32,217 bases of DNA from JBDRNO01 sp043811005 (GTDB lineage Bacteria > Bacteroidota > Bacteroidia > NORP154), in the NCBI GenBank assembly GCA_043811005.1, contig JBDRNO010000268.1, positions 1 through 32,217 on the forward strand. Direction: 5' to 3'. The translations under genes and the position numbers were made by a program. Every line of letters begins with the position of its first letter. Positions within the stretch are counted from its first letter, which is position 1. Under the pieces are notes generated by a model. It did not search any database, was not told the DNA's origin, and worked only from the letters and a program-made list of their open reading frames with translations. Positions 1 to 7,435 of the stretch are shown here, one piece after another.

Positions 1-215
1 TTTTTTGGAATTTTGAATTTTGGTAATTGGAATTTATTTGAAATTTGTTGATTGTGATTTGGTGCTTAATGAATTTTTAAACTATTGTATATCAATGTTT
101 TAAGTCCTTAACTTAATGACATTGCCCTATACCCCTATACCTTTATCCCTATTTTACCTCTACAAACCTGACCTTCAACTTACCCCGAATATGACATTAA
201 AGACCAGCACCCACA
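1..215. other. Intergenic AT-rich left edge
   Basis: No gene is visible. The first 55 bases are an AT-rich simple sequence built from AATTTTGAATTTTGG/GAAATTTG-like units, the same kind of sequence seen near 3360 and 3540. It is followed by ordinary AT-rich spacer leading to the stop of the minus-strand lipoprotein gene. Confidence 0.5.
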
Positions 216-734
216 TTAAAATTTCGTATAGGTAGCAGTAATATTTTCGTAGTTCACAAAATACTGGAATTCTATCGTTGTATGTTTGTTGGTAATAAAT
301 CCACTGCCTGAAACATTAAATCCATTGCCAACTATTTGCTGGGGAATGATTATTGAAGTGTTGTCTATTATTGCTTCAGCCTGAAACCCGATTCCAAGCT
401 GATTAAAGTTATCAATCCACACTTTTGTACTGTTTGTTTGATGTTTTATTATTTCAACCTGGAAAGTATAGGTTAGGATCATGTTTTGGTCAAATTCTTC
501 ACACAGCCATAAGCCGATATAGTCATCCCTGGTTGCAGTTGTATCATCATCATTATCTTTTTTGCAGGAAGGGAGGAGCAACAGGCAGCTTAATATTATA
601 AAATATAGAGCGGATATTGTGATTTTGATACCGTAATTTGAGATCAATGGACGGTGGATCCCGAGTGAACACACTACGGTGCAGGCGATGGATGGAGGCC
701 GGGATTTAAAAAATTGTAATTTTTTAAAAGACAT
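216..734 (-). CDS. Putative surface lipoprotein of unknown function
   Basis: I do not recognise the family. The 172-residue reading frame has a hydrophobic stretch (about residues 36-54) ending in a lipobox-like LPSC with Cys57, followed by KKDNDDD. A Lys plus acidic run just after the Cys resembles the export signal that sends Bacteroidota lipoproteins to the outer face of the outer membrane. The rest (about 110 residues) is beta-rich and has no motif I can name. The start is uncertain. The ATG at 734 puts a 29-residue basic, repeat-like leader in front of the signal peptide, whereas an in-frame TTG at 647 would give a compact signal peptide starting ISNYGIKITI. It lies downstream of hutU on the same strand, 61 bases away, with no sign of a shared function. 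Confidence 0.6.
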   Translation of the reverse strand: MSFKKLQFFKSRPPSIACTVVCSLGIHRPLISNYGIKITISALYFIILSCLLLLPSCKKDNDDDTTATRDDYIGLWLCEEFDQNMILTYTFQVEIIKHQTNSTKVWIDNFNQLGIGFQAEAIIDNTSIIIPQQIVGNGFNVSGSGFITNKHTTIEFQYFVNYENITATYTKF

Positions 735-795
735 AGCTGTTACTGTTCTGGGTAACGTTTTTCAATTTTAATTAATAATAAATATTCAATATTTC

Positions 796-2460
796 TTATT
801 TTAACCTTTCCACAATATCCAATCTAAATTTCCTGGCATAATCTTTTGCAACGTCATAACCTGCATCAGCGTGGCGGATAATGCCCAGTGCAGGGTCATT
901 GCTCAAAACTCTTTTTAATCTTTTTTCCGCATCATCCGTGCCATCAGCAACAATAACCATACCGGCATGTATTGAGTATCCGATCCCCACTCCACCACCG
1001 TGATGTACTGAGACCCAGCTTGCCCCTCCGGCAGTATTGATGAGGGCGTTCAGAATGGGCCAGTCTGCAATGGCATCTGATCCGTCTTTCATGCCTTCGG
1101 TTTCGCGGTAGGGGGAAGCAACAGAGCCGGTATCCAGGTGATCCCTGCCAATAACGATAGGGGCTTTCACTTTACCTTGAGTGACGAGCTTATTGAATGC
1201 CAGGCCGGCTTTTTCCCTTTCACCAATCCCCAACCAGCAGATGCGGGAAGGCAAACCCTGAAAGGCGATTTTCTCCTGAGCCATTTTGATCCATCTTACA
1301 AGCCCCTTGTTTTTAGGAAACAGGTCTAATATCACCTTATCTGTTTCGTAAATATCCTGCGGATTACCCGAGAGGGCTGCCCATCTGAAGGGGCCTTTGC
1401 CTTCACAGAATAAGGGGCGAATATATGCAGGAACAAACCCGGGAAAATCAAAAGCGTTTTCAACGCCTCTCGCAAGAGCTTGTCCCCTTATGTTATTGCC
1501 ATAATCAAAGGTGACAGCCCCCATTTTTTGCAATTCCAGCATTTGGTTCACGTGCCTGGCTATGGTATCAAATGATCTTTCAATGTATTCTTTTGGATTG
1601 CTTTCCCTAAGGGTTTTCGCTTCTTCTACTGTTAATTTTTCAGGATAATATCCATTAAGTTCATCATGTGCAGATGTTTGATCGGTCAAAATATCGGGTG
1701 TTATGTTTCTATCTATCAATCGTTGCAATAAATCAACCGCATTGCAGACAATACCTACAGAAAGAGCTTCTCCGGCTTCCTTTGCAACCAATGCTTTGTC
1801 AATCCCTTCATCAATATTGAGAGTTATCGCATCGATGTAGTTAGTGTCAAGCCGTTTCCGGATGCGCCATTCCTCCATTTCGGCAGCGAGGCAAACACCA
1901 TGGTTCATTGTAATGGATAATGGCTGGGCACCGCCCATTCCACCCAAACCGGCAGTAACCGAGAGAGTGCCTTTTAATGTGCCTCCAAAATGTTGCCGTG
2001 CCGCTTCTCCGAAGGTTTCATAAGTTCCCTGTACGATGCCCTGTGAGCCGATGTAGATCCACGAACCAGCTGTCATCTGTCCATACATTATCAGTCCTTT
2101 TGCTTCCAGTTCCCTGAAATAGTCCCAGTTAGCCCAATGAGGAACCAGCATTGAGTTGGATATTACCACTCTCGGGGCATCCTTGTGAGTGGGTAAAATA
2201 CCGACCGCCTTACCCGATTGTACGAGCAATGTTTCATCGTTCTCCAGATCTTTAAGAGCTTTTACGATGAGATGAAAGCACTCAGGATTGCGGGCTGCTT
2301 TGCCCGTTCCACCGTAAACGATAAGATCTTCAGGACGTTCACCAACTTCAGGGTCGAGGTTGTTGTGAAGCATTCTCAGTGCTGCTTCCTGTATCCATCC
2401 TTTGCAGTTGAGAGTTGTACCGGTTGGTGTCTGTATTTTGGAAATGTCGAGTTTGTTCAT
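796..2460 (-). CDS. hutU: Urocanate hydratase (urocanase)
   Basis: Urocanase converts urocanate to 4-imidazolone-5-propionate, step two of histidine breakdown, in the cytoplasm, using tightly bound NAD+. The 554-residue length matches the bacterial family (about 555). Visible landmarks are GLGGMGGAQP at 171-180 (NAD site), SGNPQDIYETDKV near 364, and PSRICWLGIGER with Cys408, which by family comparison is the catalytic Cys (Cys410 in the Pseudomonas enzyme). These are followed by the conserved VIGRDHLDTGSVASPYRET block and a C-terminal HHGGGVGIGYS. The ATG at 2460 fits the family N-terminus. The other hut genes (hutH, hutI, hutG/ftcD) are not in the window, so it stands alone here. The neighbours are unrelated. 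Confidence 0.97.
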   Translation of the reverse strand: MNKLDISKIQTPTGTTLNCKGWIQEAALRMLHNNLDPEVGERPEDLIVYGGTGKAARNPECFHLIVKALKDLENDETLLVQSGKAVGILPTHKDAPRVVISNSMLVPHWANWDYFRELEAKGLIMYGQMTAGSWIYIGSQGIVQGTYETFGEAARQHFGGTLKGTLSVTAGLGGMGGAQPLSITMNHGVCLAAEMEEWRIRKRLDTNYIDAITLNIDEGIDKALVAKEAGEALSVGIVCNAVDLLQRLIDRNITPDILTDQTSAHDELNGYYPEKLTVEEAKTLRESNPKEYIERSFDTIARHVNQMLELQKMGAVTFDYGNNIRGQALARGVENAFDFPGFVPAYIRPLFCEGKGPFRWAALSGNPQDIYETDKVILDLFPKNKGLVRWIKMAQEKIAFQGLPSRICWLGIGEREKAGLAFNKLVTQGKVKAPIVIGRDHLDTGSVASPYRETEGMKDGSDAIADWPILNALINTAGGASWVSVHHGGGVGIGYSIHAGMVIVADGTDDAEKRLKRVLSNDPALGIIRHADAGYDVAKDYARKFRLDIVERLK

Positions 2461-2580
2461 TGTATGATACTACACTAATTAAAATACTGTGATTTGAATT
2501 AAAGTAGACTTTCAGGAGGGAAATAATTTGGTGATGATATTAGATTGTTTTTATTTTGGTCTTAATGAAATTTAAAGGAG

Positions 2581-3207
2581 CTAATTATTCTTAATAATTA
2601 TAGCTCGAATTATTATACCGGAAACTAATCCAATAACACTTCCTTTAATCACATTTTGTATTTTTATATTTTTAGCTGATGCTTTGAATCCCCTGATATA
2701 GATCTCTTCTTGCAAATAATTAGGATTAGAAACACTTTCTTTGCGCAATTTAGGATATATTAATCCCTCAATCATCACATAAGAAGCTGGAAATAACAGT
2801 GCATAAAAAGTTGGCACAAAAACACCTGCCGTAGCCCCCACGACAAAGCCATTAATAGTAGCAACCGGAGATTTGTAATTTTTCAGGGCATCCTGTTCTC
2901 CGTTTATATACATACTCATTTCACTGATAGAAAAATCATAAAGGTCTGAAGAATCCGGATGATAAAGAATTTTGGTTAACCTGTCTTCATATTGAATTGC
3001 AAAAACATCATTTTTATCAATATATAATTCTTTTGTCTTTTTTTTCTTTTGCTTTAGATATTTTATATCGTTTTGATTAATTTCCAGAACTTTCCCTTGA
3101 ATCTCTTTCCCGCTCAACAATATTATATGATCTTGTGAAAAACTATCAAGGAATAAATAAGCCAGGACAACCAACAAAAGAGTTGTTTTTTTTATAAGCT
3201 GCATCAT
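2581..3207 (-). CDS. Exported membrane-associated protein, unknown function
   Basis: The 208-residue protein has an N-terminal signal peptide (about 1-25, ending DSFSQ). A short beta-type segment follows, with the pattern LLSGKEIQGKVLEINQNDIKY, a run of lysines (KQKKKKTK) and KNDVFAIQYED. This arrangement is common in exported proteins of Bacteroidota that have no known function. A long hydrophobic, Gly-rich stretch (about 115-150) and a second near the C-terminus (about 182-204) suggest membrane insertion or association. Two ATG codons lie next to each other at the start. A TAnnTTTG box sits 30-37 bases upstream, so it probably has its own promoter. It lies between cysD (491 bases upstream) and hutU. 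Nothing in the context gives a role. Confidence 0.65.
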   Translation of the reverse strand: MMQLIKKTTLLLVVLAYLFLDSFSQDHIILLSGKEIQGKVLEINQNDIKYLKQKKKKTKELYIDKNDVFAIQYEDRLTKILYHPDSSDLYDFSISEMSMYINGEQDALKNYKSPVATINGFVVGATAGVFVPTFYALLFPASYVMIEGLIYPKLRKESVSNPNYLQEEIYIRGFKASAKNIKIQNVIKGSVIGLVSGIIIRAIIIKNN

Positions 3208-3236
3208 GAAATTGTTTATTGAGATAATTAATGTTG

Positions 3237-3244
3237 CAAAGCTA
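3237..3244 (-). promoter_or_regulatory. Putative -7 promoter box (TAGCTTTG)
   Basis: On the minus strand the sequence TAGCTTTG matches the Bacteroidota -7 consensus TAnnTTTG exactly and lies 30 bases before the start codon of the exported protein. No good TTG box is seen at the expected distance upstream, so support is moderate. Confidence 0.35.
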
Positions 3245-3557
3245 ATTAAACGTATCGGAATTTACTCACTATTTTGTTTATTTTTTAAATGTGTTAGTGC
3301 CTGCATCCGCCAGAAAAATACTAATTAGTGTCTGTCTCTAAAGTCAAAGATTTTTAAAAATTTCAAATCTCAAATTTCAAATTTCAAATCTCAAAAAATG
3401 AACTATGAAGTATGAAAGAGACCTTGGTGAAAGATTGCTTCAGTTTGCTTTGGATGTTATTCTGTATCTTCTACGCATCCTTGCCTCTATCCTCAATAAA
3501 TTATCTACCCTATTACTTTTTTTCATACCCTCTTTGTAATTTGAAATTTGTAATTTG

Positions 3558-3578
3558 ATCCTGAACTTGTTTCAGGAT
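3558..3578. repeat. Perfect hairpin ATCCTGAA-N5-TTCAGGAT
   Basis: Eight-base arms pair perfectly around a five-base loop. It sits about 120 bases past the cysD stop and is followed by GGGAC and a T run. It may be a dispersed palindromic repeat rather than a true terminator. Confidence 0.6.
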
Positions 3579-3698
3579 GGGACTTTTTACTATTTTTATG
3601 ACATTATGGACAAACACTAACTATATATCTTGTACAACCAATTTACGCAGTTATGTTCTTATATGTGATTTCGTAATTCCACAATCTGCAATCTATAA

Positions 3699-4604
3699 TT
3701 AAAAGTACCCTTCCTTCTTCCTGTATTCCATAGCTGTATCGGAACGTTTATCATCATACCTTCCGCCTCTCTCAGTGACCCGTGAGGCAGCGACTTCCTC
3801 AACTATCTCCTTAACTGTTGATGCAGTCGAAATAACGGCACCCGTACAGGTCATGTCGCCTACCGTCCTGAACCGGATTTGCATATTTTCGGCTTTCTCT
3901 TCTTCCTTTAGAGGAACGTAATCCGATTTTGCCAGGATGGTACCGTCTCTTTTAAAACACATTCTTTTATGAGAAAAATATATTTTGGGGATCTCCAGGT
4001 TTTCCATCAGTATATACTGCCACACATCCATTTCTGTCCAGTTACTGATAGGGAACACTCTGAATTGTTCGCCCATATGTTTCCTGGCATTGAAAAGGTA
4101 CCACAGTTCAGGGCGCTGGTTTTTAGGGTCCCATTGCCCGAACTCATCCCTGTGAGAAAAAAAGCGCTCCTTTGCCCTTGCCTTCTCTTCATCTCTTCTG
4201 CCACCACCTATTGCAGCGTCAAATTTATTTTCTTCTATGGTATCTAAAAGAGTTATGGTCTGCAGAACATTCCTGCTTGCATTGAAACCCTTCTCCTCAA
4301 CAACCCTGCCTTTGTCAATAGAGTCCTGTACTTTACCTACCACCAGCTTCACCCCGAGCTTATTAACCAAATAGTCCCTGAACTCAAGTGTTTCGGGAAA
4401 GTTATGACCGGTGTCTATATGCAGCAAAGGAAACGGTATCTTTGCAGGGAAGAATGCCCTTCGCGAGAGATGGGCTAATACAATGGAATCCTTTCCGCCC
4501 GAGAACAAGAGCGTTGGCTTCTCAAACTGGGCTACTACCTCACGGATGACGAAGATGGATTCGGCTTCTAATTCCTTTAAATGATTTAAGTTATATGACC
4601 GCAT
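3699..4604 (-). CDS. cysD: Sulfate adenylyltransferase subunit 2 (ATP sulfurylase, small subunit)
   Basis: CysD makes adenosine 5'-phosphosulfate (APS) from ATP and sulfate in the cytoplasm, normally as a heterodimer with the GTPase CysN. The 301 residues match the family. The PP-loop LLFSGGKDSIVLAH has SGGKDS at 35-40, and the conserved blocks HIDTGHNFPET, GGRRDEEKARAKERF, FPISNWTEMDVWQYI and the C-terminal GRYDDKRSDTAMEYRKKEGYF region are all present. It follows cysC on the same strand after a 132-base gap that holds two strong palindromes and a TAnnTTTG box. It may therefore be read both from cysC and from its own promoter. Unusually, no cysN follows: downstream is a 491-base repeat-rich gap and an unrelated gene. 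Confidence 0.96.
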   Translation of the reverse strand: MRSYNLNHLKELEAESIFVIREVVAQFEKPTLLFSGGKDSIVLAHLSRRAFFPAKIPFPLLHIDTGHNFPETLEFRDYLVNKLGVKLVVGKVQDSIDKGRVVEEKGFNASRNVLQTITLLDTIEENKFDAAIGGGRRDEEKARAKERFFSHRDEFGQWDPKNQRPELWYLFNARKHMGEQFRVFPISNWTEMDVWQYILMENLEIPKIYFSHKRMCFKRDGTILAKSDYVPLKEEEKAENMQIRFRTVGDMTCTGAVISTASTVKEIVEEVAASRVTERGGRYDDKRSDTAMEYRKKEGYF

Positions 4605-4636
4605 TTGTTATTGATCAAATTTTATTTAAAAGTTCG

Positions 4637-4644
4637 CAAAGATA
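4637..4644 (-). promoter_or_regulatory. Putative -7 promoter box (TATCTTTG) of cysD
   Basis: The minus-strand TATCTTTG matches TAnnTTTG exactly and lies 33 bases before the cysD start codon. No clear TTG box is seen upstream, so this is a tentative call. Confidence 0.35.
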
Positions 4645-4664
4645 TATAATTTATGTGTTAATAT

Positions 4665-4699
4665 AAACCCTGACAGGGTTTGAAACCCTGTCAGGGTTT
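4665..4699. repeat. Double palindrome in the cysC-cysD gap
   Basis: Two 17-base arms (4665-4681 and 4683-4699) are perfect reverse complements around one base. Each arm is itself a palindrome (AAACCCTG-A-CAGGGTTT and AAACCCTG-T-CAGGGTTT). The DNA or the cysC-cysD transcript can therefore fold either as one long stem or as two short hairpins. It is probably a dispersed intergenic repeat; an effect on cysD expression is possible but not shown. Confidence 0.75.
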
Positions 4700-4722
4700 G
4701 AACCGGTTTTGAAAAACTCCAT

Positions 4723-4753
4723 GCGATAGTATCGCTTCAAGCGATGCTGTCGC
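4723..4753. repeat. Hairpin spanning the cysC stop codon
   Basis: Arms at 4723-4737 and 4739-4753 (GCGATAGTATCGCTT and its near complement) pair with two mismatches around a one-base loop. The cysC stop codon (4737-4739 on the minus strand) is exactly at the loop, and the last residues of CysC (SDSIA) are encoded by one arm. Confidence 0.7.
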
Positions 4754-5372
4754 TTTCCGAACAAAAATTAATTTGCGGAAGTAAATGGTTTATTATTTTC
4801 TTTATACATTCCTCAACACTTAGTAAGCCTGTATTGACTTCAATATCCGGATTTTCCGGCGGCTCGAATGGTGCATTGACTCCTGTGAAATCTTTTATCT
4901 CTCCTCTCCTGGCTTTTTCATACAACCCTTTTTTATCCCTTTGCTCACAAACTTTAATGGGGGCATTCACAAAAACTTCAATGAAATCATCTTTTCCGAT
5001 TATTTGTTTTGCCTGTTCCCTCATGCTTTTAGTTGGACTAACAAAACAGTTGATAGTAATAATCCCGCAGTTTAAAAAAAGCTTTGATATTTCTGCAACC
5101 CTTCTAATGTTCTCTGTCCTGTCCTCATCAGAAAAATCCAGGTTTTGATTAATCCCTGCTCTTATATTGTCCCCATCAAGTATCTGTGTTAAAAAGCCCT
5201 TTTTATGCAATTCTTTTTCTAATCCGGTTGCAAGGGTAGTTTTCCCGGAACCCGAAAGCCCGGTCATCCATATCACCTTTGAAAGCTGCTTCAGGAATGC
5301 TTCTTTATCGCTTCTTTGAAGTATCTCGCTAAAGGAAGGGAAGATATTTTTTTGTATTTTTTTCATATTCAT
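4737..5372 (-). CDS. cysC: Adenylylsulfate kinase (APS kinase)
   Basis: CysC phosphorylates APS to PAPS, the sulfate donor for sulfotransferases and for sulfate reduction, in the cytoplasm. The 211-residue protein has the P-loop GLSGSGKTT at 38-46, LDGDNIRAGIN, the FSDEDRTENIRR region, the CFVSPTKSMREQAK region and the conserved DFTGVNAPFEPPENPDIEV block. About 30 N-terminal residues precede the kinase core, usual for this family. The start is either the ATG at 5372 or the one two codons later. The last few residues (SDSIA) come from a palindromic repeat, so the original C-terminus may have been different. It precedes cysD on the same strand. Together with cysQ and DUF2061 at 14-15 kb it forms a PAPS production and PAP clearance set. 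Confidence 0.96.
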   Translation of the reverse strand: MNMKKIQKNIFPSFSEILQRSDKEAFLKQLSKVIWMTGLSGSGKTTLATGLEKELHKKGFLTQILDGDNIRAGINQNLDFSDEDRTENIRRVAEISKLFLNCGIITINCFVSPTKSMREQAKQIIGKDDFIEVFVNAPIKVCEQRDKKGLYEKARRGEIKDFTGVNAPFEPPENPDIEVNTGLLSVEECIKKIINHLLPQINFCSESDSIA

Positions 5373-5385
5373 GAAAACCGGGGGG

Positions 5386-5393
5386 CAAATTTA
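5386..5393 (-). promoter_or_regulatory. Possible -7 promoter box (TAAATTTG) of cysC
   Basis: The minus-strand TAAATTTG fits TAnnTTTG and ends 14 bases before the cysC ATG, which would give a very short leader. No matching TTG box is seen at the usual spacing. Weak. Confidence 0.25.
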
Positions 5394-5562
5394 GTGAAAT
5401 TGCAAGAAACCAGCATTATTATTTAATGAGTAAATATTACTATAAACTTCACGTACTGAAATACATTGTGCTATGCACTGTTGTGATAGTGAGTAGTGAG
5501 TGGGTGAAGAAGGTAAATAAGATTAAGACTTCCTACATCTTCGAGATTTAGGGAGGCTGAAT

Positions 5563-7284
5563 CTACATATCATAATACACATTCCAAAGCGCTGTACGCA
5601 ATCCCAGGTATATAAAATTTGTCATTCCCTTTTTTTGCAGGGAATTTTGAATCCTGTTGGATATGCCTGCCTCAACCCTCAGGTTTAAGCCGGGATCAAT
5701 TAAATACGATATCCTAAGATCTGCATATATTATATCTGTCTTTGCTCCTTGGGCAACTGTGTTATTAAAATCCTGCTCACGGGGGGTTTTATAATCCAAA
5801 AAGATATTCCCTCCCCAGTTAGAGCCGGAAGTATCTGCTCCATAAACGGCATAGAGGAACTTGCCTTCAAATAACCAGTTCTTATAGCAGTATTTAAGGA
5901 ATGATACGGATTCATAAAAATTCGCCCCTAAAGGATGCGCCAAAGGCTGACTAAAATGGGAATAATTCTGTAATGAAATTCCATGTGAATAGGTATATGG
6001 ACGAACATAATTAAACTCTGTTTGAAAAGAAAGATTTTTAATTTTGAATAGATCGAATGATTTAAACCCTAATTGAAAACCATATTTATTTGCCCACCAT
6101 CCGGATATAATGGTCGTGTCTTCGGGATTCAGCATTTTCTTGAAATCTGCCCTAATCTCTTTCAGGAAAAATTCGTCAAAAATTACCTGCCCGTAAATTT
6201 GTTGTTTTTTGGCTATTTTTATCTTTAGATTTAAACCCAATAGCGCGTTATCGGAAGATCCCAGCGAATACTCCACCGGGCGGTAAAATATGATGGGATT
6301 CAGATAATTTATATCATAGCCCCTTTCACCCGAACTATCTTCACCCTGCCAGATTATGGATTCGAACAGCCCGATATTCAATCTCTTTGTAATATTCCAG
6401 CTCAGGTAATGGAAAGTCCCGTATTTGAGATCGCCCCACCCCTCTCCTGCTTGTAGCGGGATATGAGAGTAAGGGGCTGAATTGCGGATGTCCCTGAAGG
6501 CGGTGAAGAGATTTACATATTTCAGCTTCCATACATTAGTTGAAATTTTAAAGAACGGATAATTATAAGAATTATCTGAAAGCAATAATGACCTGTAACC
6601 ATCGCCCCAAAAATTCTTTCCCTGCCCCAACTGAAAGTTGAAATATTTAGAAGGGGAATACGACAGGTATCCTGAATAGATGCTGTAAGCATACCCTGAT
6701 TTCGTATCATGGGCATATCCCTGCCCGGGAACAACATCATAATTTTGAATAACACTATCTATATGATCAGCAAATCCCGAATTACCTGCTATAAAACTTA
6801 CCGAAAGAGAGAGTTTTTTGCCTATATCGCCATTTATTATGGCTCCGATTGATGTTTCAAATGTCTTATCACTGTTTGACAAGTCCATTCCGGGCTGAAG
6901 TGAAAACAAAGGTGATGCTTCAATATGTGATTTTGTTTCCTCTGTGCTGTCAATCTGTACGGCTCTTGATGCAAATGACGAATCCTTCCTGCAAGAGCGA
7001 AAACACCATTTAGCAACATGTGTGCCGGTATCTGGCTTTCCCCTTAAAAATCGCGGCAGGAGAGAATTCTGAACCGAATCAATATCTGTGCAATTGCTTA
7101 CCCCGGATACTAAATACGGTTTCATTGAGGTATGGAAGCCGCAATTCTTCTCATTAAAAATACTTTCGTATGTGTTATGAACATCCTTATTTAACGGGAA
7201 ATATGATGGCTGGGATTGTAATTGAAAATTGAAAATTAAAAATTGAAACTCAAATAATAATAAAATTAGAGGGATTTTTTTCAC
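5563..7284 (-). CDS. RemB/Wzi-like outer-membrane protein (copy 1)
   Basis: The 573 residues have a signal peptide (about 1-24), then a beta-barrel-like protein carrying the block FNFQLGQGKNFWGDGYRSLL (216-235) followed by SDNSYNYPFFKIST. That block is typical of the Bacteroidota family annotated as gliding protein RemB or capsule assembly Wzi-like. Members are outer-membrane proteins linked to surface polysaccharide or gliding; the exact role is inferred. It is a clear paralog of the protein at 8550-10100 (shared LPLNKD, FHTSMKPYL, IGKKLS, VVPGQG, AHPLGANFYESVSF and C-terminal ALWNVYYDM). Two stretches have no counterpart in the paralog and look like in-frame palindromic repeats: about 74-90 (LLPRFLRGKPDTGTH) and 269-285 (APYSHIPLQAGEGWG). 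The signal peptide core (FQFLIFNFQLQ) is encoded by an AT-rich simple repeat at 7221-7250. Confidence 0.8.
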   Translation of the reverse strand: MKKIPLILLLFEFQFLIFNFQLQSQPSYFPLNKDVHNTYESIFNEKNCGFHTSMKPYLVSGVSNCTDIDSVQNSLLPRFLRGKPDTGTHVAKWCFRSCRKDSSFASRAVQIDSTEETKSHIEASPLFSLQPGMDLSNSDKTFETSIGAIINGDIGKKLSLSVSFIAGNSGFADHIDSVIQNYDVVPGQGYAHDTKSGYAYSIYSGYLSYSPSKYFNFQLGQGKNFWGDGYRSLLLSDNSYNYPFFKISTNVWKLKYVNLFTAFRDIRNSAPYSHIPLQAGEGWGDLKYGTFHYLSWNITKRLNIGLFESIIWQGEDSSGERGYDINYLNPIIFYRPVEYSLGSSDNALLGLNLKIKIAKKQQIYGQVIFDEFFLKEIRADFKKMLNPEDTTIISGWWANKYGFQLGFKSFDLFKIKNLSFQTEFNYVRPYTYSHGISLQNYSHFSQPLAHPLGANFYESVSFLKYCYKNWLFEGKFLYAVYGADTSGSNWGGNIFLDYKTPREQDFNNTVAQGAKTDIIYADLRISYLIDPGLNLRVEAGISNRIQNSLQKKGMTNFIYLGLRTALWNVYYDM

Positions 7285-7381
7285 TTTGTTAAAAACGTAA
7301 TGGTTCGTGAAAAATATAATAAATTGAATGTAACTGATTTATTTTCAATTTTTCAATGTAGAAATGCGCATGTTTGGGTAT

Positions 7382-7432
7382 GTAGAGACGTTGCAACCTG
7401 CCCTGTCGCATGACGGGGTGCAACGTCTCTAC
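7382..7432. terminator. Strong hairpin just past the wecA-like stop
   Basis: Perfect 14-base arms (GTAGAGACGTTGCA at 7382-7395 and its complement at 7419-7432) enclose a 23-base loop that can itself pair in part (CCCTGTC/GACGGGG). It begins three bases past the stop of the WecA-type gene. There is no T run on the minus strand, so it may act on RNA stability or be a dispersed palindrome rather than a classical intrinsic terminator. Confidence 0.5.
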
Positions 7433-7435
7433 CCC

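Larger units (their letters stand above)
3208..3698. other. Gene-free 491-base spacer with dispersed repeats
   Basis: No credible gene is seen. At 3358-3393 there is a run of TTTCAAAT/CTCAAATT units, and near 3536-3557 its inverted counterpart TAATTTGAAATTTGTAATTT. The two lie about 150 bases apart in opposite orientation. Directly after is a perfect hairpin (3558-3578). Next to the cysD stop is another simple repeat, CAATCTGCAATCTATAATT. The region looks like a site where several short dispersed repeats have accumulated. Confidence 0.55.

Noticed and set aside
1138..2478. Plus-strand open frames of 63 and 86 residues across hutU
   Set aside because: They lie opposite a strongly conserved enzyme gene, have no domain or signal features, and are best explained as shadows of its codon use.
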